A stretch of DNA of 8,340 bases from CAYRGG01 sp964423745 (GTDB taxonomy: Bacteria; Pseudomonadota; Gammaproteobacteria; Competibacterales; Competibacteraceae). Positions 1 to 6,285 of the stretch are shown in pieces. The stretch's first letter is position 1. The number at the start of each line of letters is the position of its first letter. The notes beneath the pieces were generated by a model. That model did no database searches, was not told the DNA's origin, and saw only the letters and a program-made list of their open reading frames with translations. Both the position numbers and the translations under genes were made by a program. The DNA lies in the NCBI GenBank assembly GCA_964423745.1, contig CAYRGG010000111.1, forward strand, positions 1 through 8,340, given 5' to 3'.

Positions 1-107
1 AAAATAATGCCGACGTTAGGTCGATAACCCTCCGAATCAATCACGTTTTAAATAATCTCTTAAAGTATCAAGTATTCTTTAATTTTTTCATATTAAGTAG
101 GTTTTCG

Positions 108-121
108 CCATGTTTGCATGG
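108..121. repeat. Small hairpin CCATG-TTTG-CATGG in the left flank
   Basis: A perfect 5-bp stem with a 4-base loop lies in the AT-rich stretch before the first gene. It could extend to 6 bp with a G-T pair. No run of T follows it on either strand, so it does not look like an intrinsic terminator. The rest of bases 1-188 is AT-rich; I see no gene and no convincing promoter there. Confidence 0.25.
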
Positions 122-188
122 TAAAGAATAAAAATATCAATAGGATAAGCAAACGTTTTTGACCTAATAGCGTGTTAAGCCAGGAGGA

Positions 189-254
189 ATGATCTCGGTA
201 AGTTTATTGCCCCCCTTTTTACTTTTTTTTGAAAACCTTAGGAGCCCTTTGTGA
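189..254 (+). CDS. Possible 21-codon leader ORF overlapping the HAD gene start
   Basis: An ATG at 189 opens a 21-codon frame that ends at TGA 252-254. That stop overlaps the GTG start of the next gene in the arrangement GTGA, a common sign of translational coupling. A perfect AGGAGG (182-187) precedes the ATG, but only one base separates them, which is much closer than the usual 5-9 bases. The peptide is hydrophobic in the middle (LLPPFLLFF) because the DNA there is a pyrimidine tract (210-230). I recognise no family. It may be a leader peptide controlling the phosphatase gene, or a chance ORF; the poor spacing makes chance quite possible. Confidence 0.22.
   Translation: MISVSLLPPFLLFFENLRSPL
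240..244 (+). promoter_or_regulatory. Ribosome binding site fixing the GTG start of the HAD gene
   Basis: AGGAG lies six bases before GTG 251. This normal spacing supports the GTG as the true start. The encoded protein then begins with the hydrophobic strand and DxD motif expected at a HAD N-terminus. Confidence 0.7.
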
Positions 255-907
255 AATTAGCGATTTTCGATTTAGACAATACCCTGCTTGGCGGTGACAG
301 CGACTTTCTGTGGGGACAATTCTTAATACAAAACAGCCTTGTCGATGGTGCCCAGTATGAACAGGAAAATCAACGCTTTTACGCTGACTATCAAGCTGGC
401 ACACTGGATATTTATGCATACTTAGAGTTTGCCTTGGCCCCCCTAGCGGCTCATGACCCTGCTGATTTACAAGCCTGGCGAGAACAATTTGCCCAGGAAT
501 GGATTCGTCCGCGCATTCTGCCTAAAGCGGTAGACCTCCTAAATCACCATCAGCGTGTCGGCCATAAACGACTCATTATCACGGCGACCAACCGCTTTGT
601 GACCCAACCCATCGCCGCTCTGTTGGGTGTTTCTCAGTTGTTGGCCACAGAAGTAGAAATGATAAATGGATGTTATACGGGAAAGACTAGGGGTATACCC
701 TGTTTTCAAGAGGGTAAAGTCAAGCGGCTAGAAACATGGCTGGAACAAACAGGCTATTCTTTACAAGACAGTTGGTTTTACAGCGACTCTCACAACGATA
801 TTCCTTTACTTAGCCGGGTTACTTATCCCGTCGCCGTGGACCCAGACCCTATACTCAATAGACATGCTGAAGAACAGGGCTGGTCGATCATTAGTCTACG
901 GGATTAG
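251..907 (+). CDS. HAD superfamily IB phosphatase (SerB-like hydrolase)
   Basis: This 218-residue cytoplasmic phosphatase of the haloacid dehalogenase fold should hydrolyse a small phosphomonoester using Mg2+ and an aspartyl-phosphate intermediate. All four HAD motifs are visible: motif I FDLDNT with nucleophile D7 and acid/base D9, motif II T111 in ITATN, motif III K156 in EGKVKRL, and motif IV YSDSHNDIPLL with D179 and D183. A helical cap sits between motifs I and II (about residues 15-85), as in subfamily IB with phosphoserine phosphatase. Length fits the family. The substrate cannot be read from sequence; members have been linked to phosphoserine, histidinol phosphate or related compounds, so no symbol is given. 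The GTG start is supported by AGGAG at 240-244. It is a single-gene unit, followed by a non-coding gap. Confidence 0.88.
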   Translation: MKLAIFDLDNTLLGGDSDFLWGQFLIQNSLVDGAQYEQENQRFYADYQAGTLDIYAYLEFALAPLAAHDPADLQAWREQFAQEWIRPRILPKAVDLLNHHQRVGHKRLIITATNRFVTQPIAALLGVSQLLATEVEMINGCYTGKTRGIPCFQEGKVKRLETWLEQTGYSLQDSWFYSDSHNDIPLLSRVTYPVAVDPDPILNRHAEEQGWSIISLRD

Positions 908-1088
908 GAGTTTAAAATCATAAGGATTAGCGGCTAAACAATAAACTTATCTATGCTTTGATTTGGTGGCGATAACAGTAACGCACAGGCTACTTAATCG
1001 CCCACTCCCTCTTGAGTTAAGGGGTATCTCGTTAAATATCAAAATACGTTACTATTAACTATGTTTGGCGTATGGGGATTGCAAGCCA

Positions 1089-1198
1089 TAATATGCGCAG
1101 CAAAAAGTTACCGGTAACGACTTCACTTTCCATTGCCAACGGCGGTTACCATGATGATGGAAAAGCTAACGGCGCACAAATTATTTGCTGCGATATTA
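1089..1198. repeat. Long imperfect inverted repeat: 15-bp stem with one bulge, possible structured RNA
   Basis: Bases 1089-1094 pair with 1193-1198 (TAATAT/ATATTA). After a single bulged G at 1095, bases 1096-1104 pair with 1184-1192 (CGCAGCAAA/TTTGCTGCG), giving 15 pairs. Inside, TTTCCAT (1127-1133) pairs with ATGGAAA (1157-1163), capped by a small GCC-AAC-GGC hairpin (1135-1143). The palindrome GTTACCGGTAAC (1107-1118) also lies inside, and its right half could instead pair with GTTACC at 1145-1150, so two alternative folds exist. It could be a small structured RNA or cis-element, or the remnant of a fold-back mobile element. Strand and expression are unknown. I recognise no known RNA family. 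Confidence 0.4.
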
Positions 1199-1229
1199 CG
1201 AGTTCTTTACGGGGTAAGATAAATATATC

Positions 1230-1256
1230 GTTGACGGCGATTTATCCGCCGTCAAC
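1230..1256. repeat. Perfect 10-bp hairpin with 7-base loop
   Basis: GTTGACGGCG (1230-1239) and CGCCGTCAAC (1247-1256) are exact reverse complements around the loop ATTTATC. It is a strong GC-containing stem but has no T-tail on either side (TCCTAGGA follows on the plus strand), so a Rho-independent terminator is not supported. It lies 31 bases past the long stem at 1089-1198 and may belong to the same structured element. A weaker bulged hairpin (CTTTAC-GGG-GTAAG, about 1205-1218) lies between them. Confidence 0.5.
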
Positions 1257-1337
1257 TCCTAGGATACGCCTGTAATATGACGCGAGTAGAACTAACTCGA
1301 TTGCCTTAAAAACCGCTGAAGTGTTGCTAGAGAATAC

Positions 1338-1799
1338 CTAGCTACGTACTGCACTAACAGTATTACTCAGCCTTCCGACTAGCTCATTCCATGCCTCGAC
1401 ACCCACAAGTCCGACAAATTTTTCTTGGGCTTTATGCCAATACGGTAATGCCGCGAATAAGGCTTCTTGCCCAGCTTCGGACAGCTTTACCATACGACCA
1501 CGATTGTTTATTGTCGAAGACTCGACAAGACCATCTCGTTCCAACGGCAATAGATTGCGATGTAATGTTGATGGAGAAAGCACCAATTCCCGCGCTAAAC
1601 GGGTTAGACTGATTTCTTGTTCCACGGCCAACATCCCTAAAATGACAACTTGCGTTGAACGTAAACCAGTAGGCTGCAGCATATCATCGTACAGTTGAGT
1701 CACTAAACGAGAGGCTTTGCGTAGGTTAAAGCAACCACACGACACGACAAGTTCTCGTCCAAGCACTGGACTTACTTCACTAGGTTGTTTATTTAACAT
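1338..1799 (-). CDS. MarR-family winged-helix transcriptional regulator
   Basis: The protein has 153 residues, typical for MarR dimers, and should bind palindromic DNA and release it on sensing a small ligand or oxidant. The dimerisation helices lie at about 24-45 and 110-150. The winged helix runs from about 62 to 108: helix 62-72 (ISLTRLARELV), recognition helix S75-N82 (SPSTLHRN), and a wing with R100 and R102 (NNRGRMVKL). Two cysteines, C21 and C23, sit just before the first helix; cysteines near the N-terminus are used for thiol sensing in some MarR proteins such as OhrR, so redox sensing is possible but unproven here. The ribosome site upstream of ATG 1799 is weak. The gene is divergent from the gene at 1950, with candidate operators between them. 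The sensed signal is unknown. Confidence 0.88.
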   Translation of the reverse strand: MLNKQPSEVSPVLGRELVVSCGCFNLRKASRLVTQLYDDMLQPTGLRSTQVVILGMLAVEQEISLTRLARELVLSPSTLHRNLLPLERDGLVESSTINNRGRMVKLSEAGQEALFAALPYWHKAQEKFVGLVGVEAWNELVGRLSNTVSAVRS

Positions 1800-1880
1800 A
1801 ATAACTGATCCATAGTAATTAAAATGTGGATAGATTTTATCACTAGAATAATTTCATGTGACAATTATTTTAAATATAAG

Positions 1881-1910
1881 TTTACAATATTGTAGCTAAA
1901 TATTTAGTAA
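1881..1910 (+). promoter_or_regulatory. Candidate promoter of the gene at 1950
   Basis: A TTTACA box (1881-1886) and a TAGTAA box (1905-1910) are 18 bases apart, a passable sigma-70 pair. They place the transcription start about 30 bases before ATG 1950. Both palindromes described at 1883-1907 fall on these boxes and the spacer. The match is modest and the spacer is very AT-rich, so other assignments are possible. Confidence 0.3.
1883..1907. promoter_or_regulatory. Two adjacent 12-bp palindromes, candidate MarR operators
   Basis: TACAATATTGTA (1883-1894) and CTAAATATTTAG (1896-1907) are each perfect palindromes, separated by one base, so their centres lie 13 bp apart. They sit in the spacer between the divergent MarR gene and the gene at 1950. 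MarR dimers bind AT-rich palindromes of about this size, and TACAAT...ATTGTA resembles OhrR-type operators. Binding here would block the candidate promoter for the 1950 gene. That the adjacent MarR is the ligand is inferred from position only. Confidence 0.45.
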
Positions 1911-1949
1911 TAAAAAGCTTTTATGTAATAACAAAAAGGGTGAACCATT

Positions 1950-2522
1950 ATGGGAAAAGCAAAAACCCAAAAGCGAAAAATTTCCGAACAAGATAAAACA
2001 GCCAGGAAGCAAGCAAAATCGCGGCGATTGGTCATCAATCTAGACGCTCATGCTCTGCGGAGATTGCGTATACTCAGTGAAGAAAGCACGGTAAACACCG
2101 TCCTTAACGAGGCGGTAATGTTACTGTGGGAACATCACTATCCCCCTGTTGTAACAGCTCCTTTAGAGGCTACTGAAGTTAACCCAATTGTTCAAAACAA
2201 GGGAATTGATAACGATACACTAGACAGAGATAAATGTAAAAAAGCTCAAACATTTCATGCAAGAGGCATGTATATAGAGGACATTGCCGCCGAACTGGAT
2301 TGGTCTTGTGAAAAGGTTCAATCGGCCTTAACGCAAACCGAGTTGACAACACCGCCAGCACCCGCGGCCGATACCGAAACCCTTAAAACTCAAATCAAAG
2401 CGCTCAGGGATAGAGGTATGTCATTATCTGCGATTGCCAAAAAACTTAATAAAGACAGCGTACCCACCGTCAGCGGCAGCGGTAAATGGCATCATGGAGC
2501 TGTCAAAAGGTTATTAGGCTAG
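1950..2522 (+). CDS. Small basic protein with ribbon-helix-helix-like and two HTH-like modules, unknown function
   Basis: I do not recognise this 190-residue protein as a named family. The first 25 residues are lysine/arginine rich. Residues 25-63 (RRLVINLDAHALRRLRIL onward) have the strand-helix-helix pattern of a ribbon-helix-helix DNA-binding domain. After a variable linker, residues 97-127 look like a helix-turn-helix (ARGMYIEDIAAELDW). Residues 147-190 repeat that pattern (DRGMSLSAIAKKL) and end with a W-x-x-x-x-V-x-R-L-L tail resembling the helical tip of the recombinase domain in large serine recombinases. No catalytic recombinase domain is present. A DNA-binding regulator is the best guess. 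AAGGG at 1936-1940 is a reasonable ribosome site. It is divergent from the MarR gene and ends 2 bases from the convergent pat stop. Confidence 0.75.
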   Translation: MGKAKTQKRKISEQDKTARKQAKSRRLVINLDAHALRRLRILSEESTVNTVLNEAVMLLWEHHYPPVVTAPLEATEVNPIVQNKGIDNDTLDRDKCKKAQTFHARGMYIEDIAAELDWSCEKVQSALTQTELTTPPAPAADTETLKTQIKALRDRGMSLSAIAKKLNKDSVPTVSGSGKWHHGAVKRLLG

Positions 2523-2524
2523 CA

Positions 2525-5197
2525 TTAAAGCATAAGCTTTAGCGGGACGGTATCGTCATGACCCATTGGACTAGCATCAAAACCCAGCTCCGTGGCTACC
2601 TTTAGTAAAGCTTGGTTGCTGATGGAGGCTTCACCCAACACCTCTTTAAGGCCACGACGACGACAGTAGTCAATCATTTTTTTAAGCAGCCTTGAGCCAA
2701 GCCCTTTGCCTTTAAGATCAGCACGTACCACGATAGCGATCTCCGCCCGTGTATTGTCCGGGTCCATAATGGCGCGCACTTCACCAAACGTCTCGGTATG
2801 ACCCCGCTCGTCTTCGGCGGTAGCGATAAAGGCCATTTCCCGGTCATAATCGATTTGGGTATAACGGGCCAGTTGCGAATGGGGGAACTCCCTCACCAAA
2901 CCAAAAAAGCGAAAACGCACATCGTCAGGTCCCACCGCCTTGAAAAAAGCACTGTGCTGAGGTTCATCTTCGGGACGTATGGGTCGCAGCAATACAGGCT
3001 GGCCATCTAGGCTAATCCACTCTTCCAAATCCTGAGGATAAGGGCGAATTGCCAGCCGTTGTTGTCCCTCTTTAGAAGGTGGTGTGATACGTATCCGCGC
3101 ATCCAGAGCAAGCACTCCATGCTCATCGGCCAACAATGGATTGATATCCAGTTCCGCAATTTCCGGAAGGTCTATAACAAGCTGTGTGATTTGAATAAGC
3201 GCCAATACCAGAGCGTCTCGGTTTGCCGGCGGCTGATTTCGATAACCGGCCAAGAGTTTGGCAATGTTGGTACGCCCGATAAGCTCCCAGGCTAAGGTGG
3301 TATTAAGGGGCGGTAAGCCAATGGTGCGATCCCCAATCACTTCGACGGCAGTTCCGCCCTGCCCAAAAACAATGACTGGACCGAACACGGGATCAGTGGT
3401 TGCGCCAATAATCAGCTCAAAGGCATGGGGTCTGCGTGCCATCGCTTCCACACTGAAGCCCTTTAAGGTAGCCTTAGGGTTAAGCTTCCGTAGCCGATCA
3501 GCCATCGCCCTAGCTGCCCCTGTTACCTCATCGACGGAATCTAGATCCAAAACGACGCCACCCACATCGGATTTATGCGTCACATCCGGCGAAAAAATCT
3601 TTATGGCCACAGGAAATCCTATCGCCTGGGCAATGGCGCCAGCTTCTTCCGGGGTGTGGGCAGTGCGGGTTTCAACCACCGGTATTCCGTAAGCGGCCAG
3701 CACGGCTTTAGCCTCTGGCTCAGTGAGCATATTGCGGCGATCGGCAACAACTGTCTGGACAACGGACTTGGCTTTATCCGTGTCGGGTTTAAACAAGGTT
3801 GGGATGGAAACCGGCGTTTCCATCAACAGTTCTTGATTGCGGCGATATTCCACCATTTGCAAAAACGCTTTCACGGCCCGCTCTGGGGTGTCATAGGTGG
3901 ATATACCACTGTCACCGACAATCCGTCGCGCTTCGGCAACGCCGTCGCCGCCCAACCAGCAGGTCAATACAGTGCGAGATCCCTGTTTGATGACCTCTAC
4001 GATAGCACTGGCAATCTCATCGCTAGGCACAATGGCCGTCGGCGCATGAATAAAAAGAATGGTATCCGTCTGGGCATCCTGGAGGAGTATTTCTAGCGTC
4101 TCCCGATAGCGCTCCACGGACGCATCGCCAATGATGTCCACCGGGTTACCGTGGGACCAAGTGACCGGTAGCACACCGTTGAGTTTATCTAAAGTCGTTT
4201 CCGTGAGTACCGCTAATCGGCCACCACTCAGGGCCAGCTCATCAGCGGCCATGACGCCGGCGCCTCCGCCATTGGTTAATATGGTTAATCGCTTACCCTG
4301 TTTTGGCTTGACTTTGGCCAGGGTCTCCACGGCATTGAAGAGATCTTCTATGGTAAACACCCGTAACATACCCGCTCGGCGGATTGCCGCATCGTAGACG
4401 CTGTCCGCACCTGCTAGGGCCCCTGTGTGGGAAGCCGCTGCTTGCGCGCCTTCCGGGGCCCGCCCTGCCTTAACAGCAAGCACCTGTTTATTGCGTGCGG
4501 CGGCCCGGGCCGCTGACATGAATTTGCGGGTGGCTTTGATGGCTTCGATATAGAGCAAGATAGCTTGAGTGTCGGTATCGCTAGCAAGATAGTCCAGCAC
4601 ATCGCCGAAATCCACATCGATACTATCCCCCAGGGAGATAAAGTGAGAAAAACCGATATTCTGGGATTTCGCCCAGTCCAAAACGGCGGTGGTTAACGCA
4701 CCAGATTGGGAGACAAAGGCAATCTTGCCAGGAAGCGCATGGGTATGGGCAAAACTGGCGTTCAACCCAATTGGGGGCACCATCAAACCGACACAATTGG
4801 GACCTAAGATACGGAGCTGATGGGTTTTTGCCGCTACTAGAATTTCCTCTTGGAGACTTTTACCTTGCGATCCCTGCGCCGCCCCTAAGCCTGCCGTCAG
4901 TACAATGGCGGCTTTCGTACCTCGCCTACCGAGATCATCAATCAGCTTTGGAATGGTTAGCGGCGGCGTGCAGATAATAGCCAATTCCGGTGCTTTGGGT
5001 AAACTACTCACATCAGGATAGGCCAATACACCAACCACAGCATCATAGCGCGGATTGACGGGCATGATAGGGCCAGCAAAGCCTCCTTCCAATAGATTGT
5101 GCATTACCGTGACACCCACACTGCGGGGCCTAGTAGACGCGCCGATAACCGCTACAGACTTGGGGCGAAAAAGGTATTCAAGATTTCTGACACTCAT
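2525..5197 (-). CDS. patZ: Protein lysine acetyltransferase Pat (acyl-CoA synthetase-like + GNAT)
   Basis: This 890-residue cytoplasmic enzyme matches PatZ/YfiQ end to end. In enterobacteria Pat moves acetyl from acetyl-CoA to lysines, notably inactivating acetyl-CoA synthetase, with sirtuin CobB reversing it. Domains in order: CoA-binding Rossmann domain (about 5-140, RPKSVAVIGAS), succinyl-CoA-synthetase-like region (about 150-460), ATP-grasp region (about 490-705, HKSDVGG at 541-547), and a C-terminal GNAT domain (about 730-890). The acetyl-CoA loop is RADLKGKGLGSRLL (825-838), and E819 in AEIA aligns with the catalytic glutamate of Salmonella Pat. Unusually, SHTGALAG (256-263) retains H257, the phospho-histidine position of ADP-forming acyl-CoA synthetases, which E. 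coli PatZ has, as I recall, as Asn. The start is fixed by N-terminal homology; no good ribosome site is visible. The candidate promoter is at 5241-5268. No acs or cobB gene is in the window. Confidence 0.93.
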   Translation of the reverse strand: MSVRNLEYLFRPKSVAVIGASTRPRSVGVTVMHNLLEGGFAGPIMPVNPRYDAVVGVLAYPDVSSLPKAPELAIICTPPLTIPKLIDDLGRRGTKAAIVLTAGLGAAQGSQGKSLQEEILVAAKTHQLRILGPNCVGLMVPPIGLNASFAHTHALPGKIAFVSQSGALTTAVLDWAKSQNIGFSHFISLGDSIDVDFGDVLDYLASDTDTQAILLYIEAIKATRKFMSAARAAARNKQVLAVKAGRAPEGAQAAASHTGALAGADSVYDAAIRRAGMLRVFTIEDLFNAVETLAKVKPKQGKRLTILTNGGGAGVMAADELALSGGRLAVLTETTLDKLNGVLPVTWSHGNPVDIIGDASVERYRETLEILLQDAQTDTILFIHAPTAIVPSDEIASAIVEVIKQGSRTVLTCWLGGDGVAEARRIVGDSGISTYDTPERAVKAFLQMVEYRRNQELLMETPVSIPTLFKPDTDKAKSVVQTVVADRRNMLTEPEAKAVLAAYGIPVVETRTAHTPEEAGAIAQAIGFPVAIKIFSPDVTHKSDVGGVVLDLDSVDEVTGAARAMADRLRKLNPKATLKGFSVEAMARRPHAFELIIGATTDPVFGPVIVFGQGGTAVEVIGDRTIGLPPLNTTLAWELIGRTNIAKLLAGYRNQPPANRDALVLALIQITQLVIDLPEIAELDINPLLADEHGVLALDARIRITPPSKEGQQRLAIRPYPQDLEEWISLDGQPVLLRPIRPEDEPQHSAFFKAVGPDDVRFRFFGLVREFPHSQLARYTQIDYDREMAFIATAEDERGHTETFGEVRAIMDPDNTRAEIAIVVRADLKGKGLGSRLLKKMIDYCRRRGLKEVLGEASISNQALLKVATELGFDASPMGHDDTVPLKLML

Positions 5198-5240
5198 GGT
5201 TGCACTGTGGAATTTACTCGCCTATGGTAGCGCTACGTTA

Positions 5241-5268
5241 ATTACAGGATGTGGCTGACCTGCCGCAA
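5241..5268 (-). promoter_or_regulatory. Candidate promoter of patZ
   Basis: On the minus strand, TTGCGG (plus bases 5263-5268) and TGTAAT (plus bases 5241-5246) are 16 bases apart. TGTAAT matches the -10 consensus at five of six positions; the -35 box matches at only three. Transcription would start near 5233, leaving a leader of about 36 bases. I see no clear CRP site, although pat is CRP-controlled in enterobacteria. Confidence 0.3.
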
Positions 5269-5385
5269 GTCAAACTCATGCGGAGTTATAAAGGCAACAA
5301 CGCCGTTTTGCAATCGCTTCACCCTACCTTAGCACTACCCCATGCTAGACTTATATCTCAAATCTTTATTCTACGGCACGATTAC

Positions 5386-6039
5386 ATGATGGCAGCAGTT
5401 ATCGATGGGGCTGAATCTGCTTTCGAGCAGAAAGTCATTCTCCATAACGTCAGTTGGCAAACCTACGAACGGCTTCTCCATGAACAGCCAGCGAATCGCA
5501 ATACACGTTTAAACTACGATCAGGGCATGCTGGAAATCATGATTCTTTCTCTTAAACATGAAAGACTCAAACACATGATTGCAACCCTGGTTGAATTGCT
5601 TGCTGGAGAATTGGCCATCGATATCGAGGGCGCGGGCTCCACCACCTTTCGCCGTGAAGACTTATTGCGTGGCTTTGAACCAGATGCCTGTTTCTACATC
5701 CAGAATGCTGAACACATACGTAGTAAAGAACATATCGACCTGACAGTCGATCCACCGCCTGATTTAGTGATAGAAATCGATATTAGCCATGTCTCTTTGG
5801 ATAAACTGCCGATCTTTGCCAGTCTTGGCGTTGCGGAGGTCTGGCGGTATGACGGGCAGCAAATCACTTTATTAAGTTTACAAAATGGTTATTTCAGCGC
5901 TCAATCGAAAAGCTTTGTGCTGCCAGGAGTGAGCGTCGAGGCGTTAGCTGAGTTGATTGCCGTGGGTCAAACCTTAAAACGTGGCGCATGGTTACAGCGC
6001 GTGCGTGAGTGGGCGGCGTGCAACCCCAAATCTACATAA
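5386..6039 (+). CDS. Uma2-family (DUF820) PD-(D/E)xK endonuclease-like protein
   Basis: With the ATG at 5386 the protein has 217 residues, close to the Uma2 family norm. The fold is a restriction-endonuclease-like core. Visible signatures are GFEPDACFYI with D100, then PDLVIEID with E130 and D132, K140 after a short gap, and the closing strand GVAEVWRYD with W153. The family usually has ExL or ExS at the E130 position followed by a lysine, so ExD is a small variation. Biological roles are poorly known; many copies occur in cyanobacteria and some sulfur or methane oxidisers, suggesting a selfish or defence-linked life, but this is not established. The frame opens earlier (GTG 5251, ATG 5278), but those codons precede the conserved region and overlap the candidate pat promoter. 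None of the starts has a good ribosome site. It stands alone between the divergent pat and the 244-base gap before the kinase. Confidence 0.8.
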   Translation: MMAAVIDGAESAFEQKVILHNVSWQTYERLLHEQPANRNTRLNYDQGMLEIMILSLKHERLKHMIATLVELLAGELAIDIEGAGSTTFRREDLLRGFEPDACFYIQNAEHIRSKEHIDLTVDPPPDLVIEIDISHVSLDKLPIFASLGVAEVWRYDGQQITLLSLQNGYFSAQSKSFVLPGVSVEALAELIAVGQTLKRGAWLQRVREWAACNPKST

Positions 6040-6102
6040 CGATTGTCATTATTTTCAGGCTTTTGGGGAGAGCAGTTGTCTTCAAATTTAGAGAATGCTG
6101 CC

Positions 6103-6132
6103 ATATTGAAGATCGCGTCAGATATTGAAGAT
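6103..6132 (+). repeat. Exact 11-bp direct repeat upstream of the kinase gene
   Basis: ATATTGAAGAT occurs at 6103-6113 and again at 6122-6132, 19 bases apart start to start, which is just under two helical turns. Spacing like this is common for tandem regulator sites. The first copy holds a TTGAAG box (6106-6111), and the second overlaps a GATAAA box (6130-6135) 18 bases downstream, a weak candidate promoter. No other strong promoter was found before the kinase gene. Confidence 0.5.
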
Positions 6133-6161
6133 AAAGGCCCTCAAAAACTGACGAGACTCAC

Positions 6162-6173
6162 CGTTTTAAAACG
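6162..6173. promoter_or_regulatory. Perfect 12-bp palindrome CGTTTTAAAACG, candidate operator
   Basis: The sequence is its own reverse complement and lies 111 bases before the kinase start, in a non-coding gap. An 8-bp palindrome ACCCGGGT follows shortly after (about 6179). It could be an operator for a regulator of the kinase locus; the regulator is not identifiable in the window. Confidence 0.3.
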
Positions 6174-6241
6174 ATGGAACCCGGGTGGACCTGTACCGCG
6201 ATGGGCATTCCGGTGCAGTGTATCGAATCGTTTGAACCGGA

Positions 6242-6285
6242 CTGACAATGTCAGCTTAATTGGCCGTGAAATGATGACGAGTCAT
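6242..6285. promoter_or_regulatory. Two TGAC/GTCA dyads, the second overlapping the kinase start codon
   Basis: CTGACA-A-TGTCAG (6242-6254) is a perfect 6-bp dyad. ATGAC-GA-GTCAT (6274-6285) is a 5-bp dyad whose right half contains the first two bases of the ATG at 6284. Both share the TGAC-n(2-3)-GTCA core, and TGACGAG also occurs at 6149-6155. A repressor binding here would cover the leader and start of the kinase gene. No clear ribosome site lies before that ATG, so translation may be weak or controlled. Confidence 0.35.

Larger units (their letters stand above)
908..1337. other. 430-base gap with no convincing gene but strong inverted repeats
   Basis: No ORF here resembles a known protein; a 67-codon frame at 1072-1275 runs through the inverted repeats and has no ribosome site. 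What the stretch does hold is base-pairing potential: a dyad TTAGC-G-GCTAA at 927-937 just after the HAD gene, a long bulged stem at 1089-1198, a 12-bp palindrome at 1107-1118 and a perfect 10-bp hairpin at 1230-1256. None is followed by a T-run, so no intrinsic terminator is evident for the HAD gene or, from the other side, for the MarR gene. No good sigma-70 promoter was found either. Confidence 0.6.

Noticed and set aside
1072..1275. 67-codon ORF in the 908-1337 gap
   Set aside because: No ribosome site or family resemblance; its codons are made of the inverted repeats described there.
1326..1342. Hairpin GCTAG-AGAATAC-CTAGC as MarR terminator
   Set aside because: Only five pairs, it overlaps the marR stop codon, and no T-run follows directly on the minus strand.
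2526..2541. Hairpin TAAAGC-ATAA-GCTTTA as a bidirectional terminator
   Set aside because: The stem is only 6 bp and AT-rich, has no T-run after it on either strand, and lies inside the patZ coding end.
3258..3692. 144-codon ORF and other long frames opposite patZ (also 3575-4096)
   Set aside because: They lie antisense to a well-conserved 890-residue protein and show no domain of their own; they are shadows of patZ.
5251..5385. 45-residue N-terminal extension of the Uma2 protein from GTG 5251
   Set aside because: It precedes the conserved domain, the AGGA is one base from the GTG, and it overlaps the candidate pat promoter; ATG 5386 or 5389 gives the usual family length.
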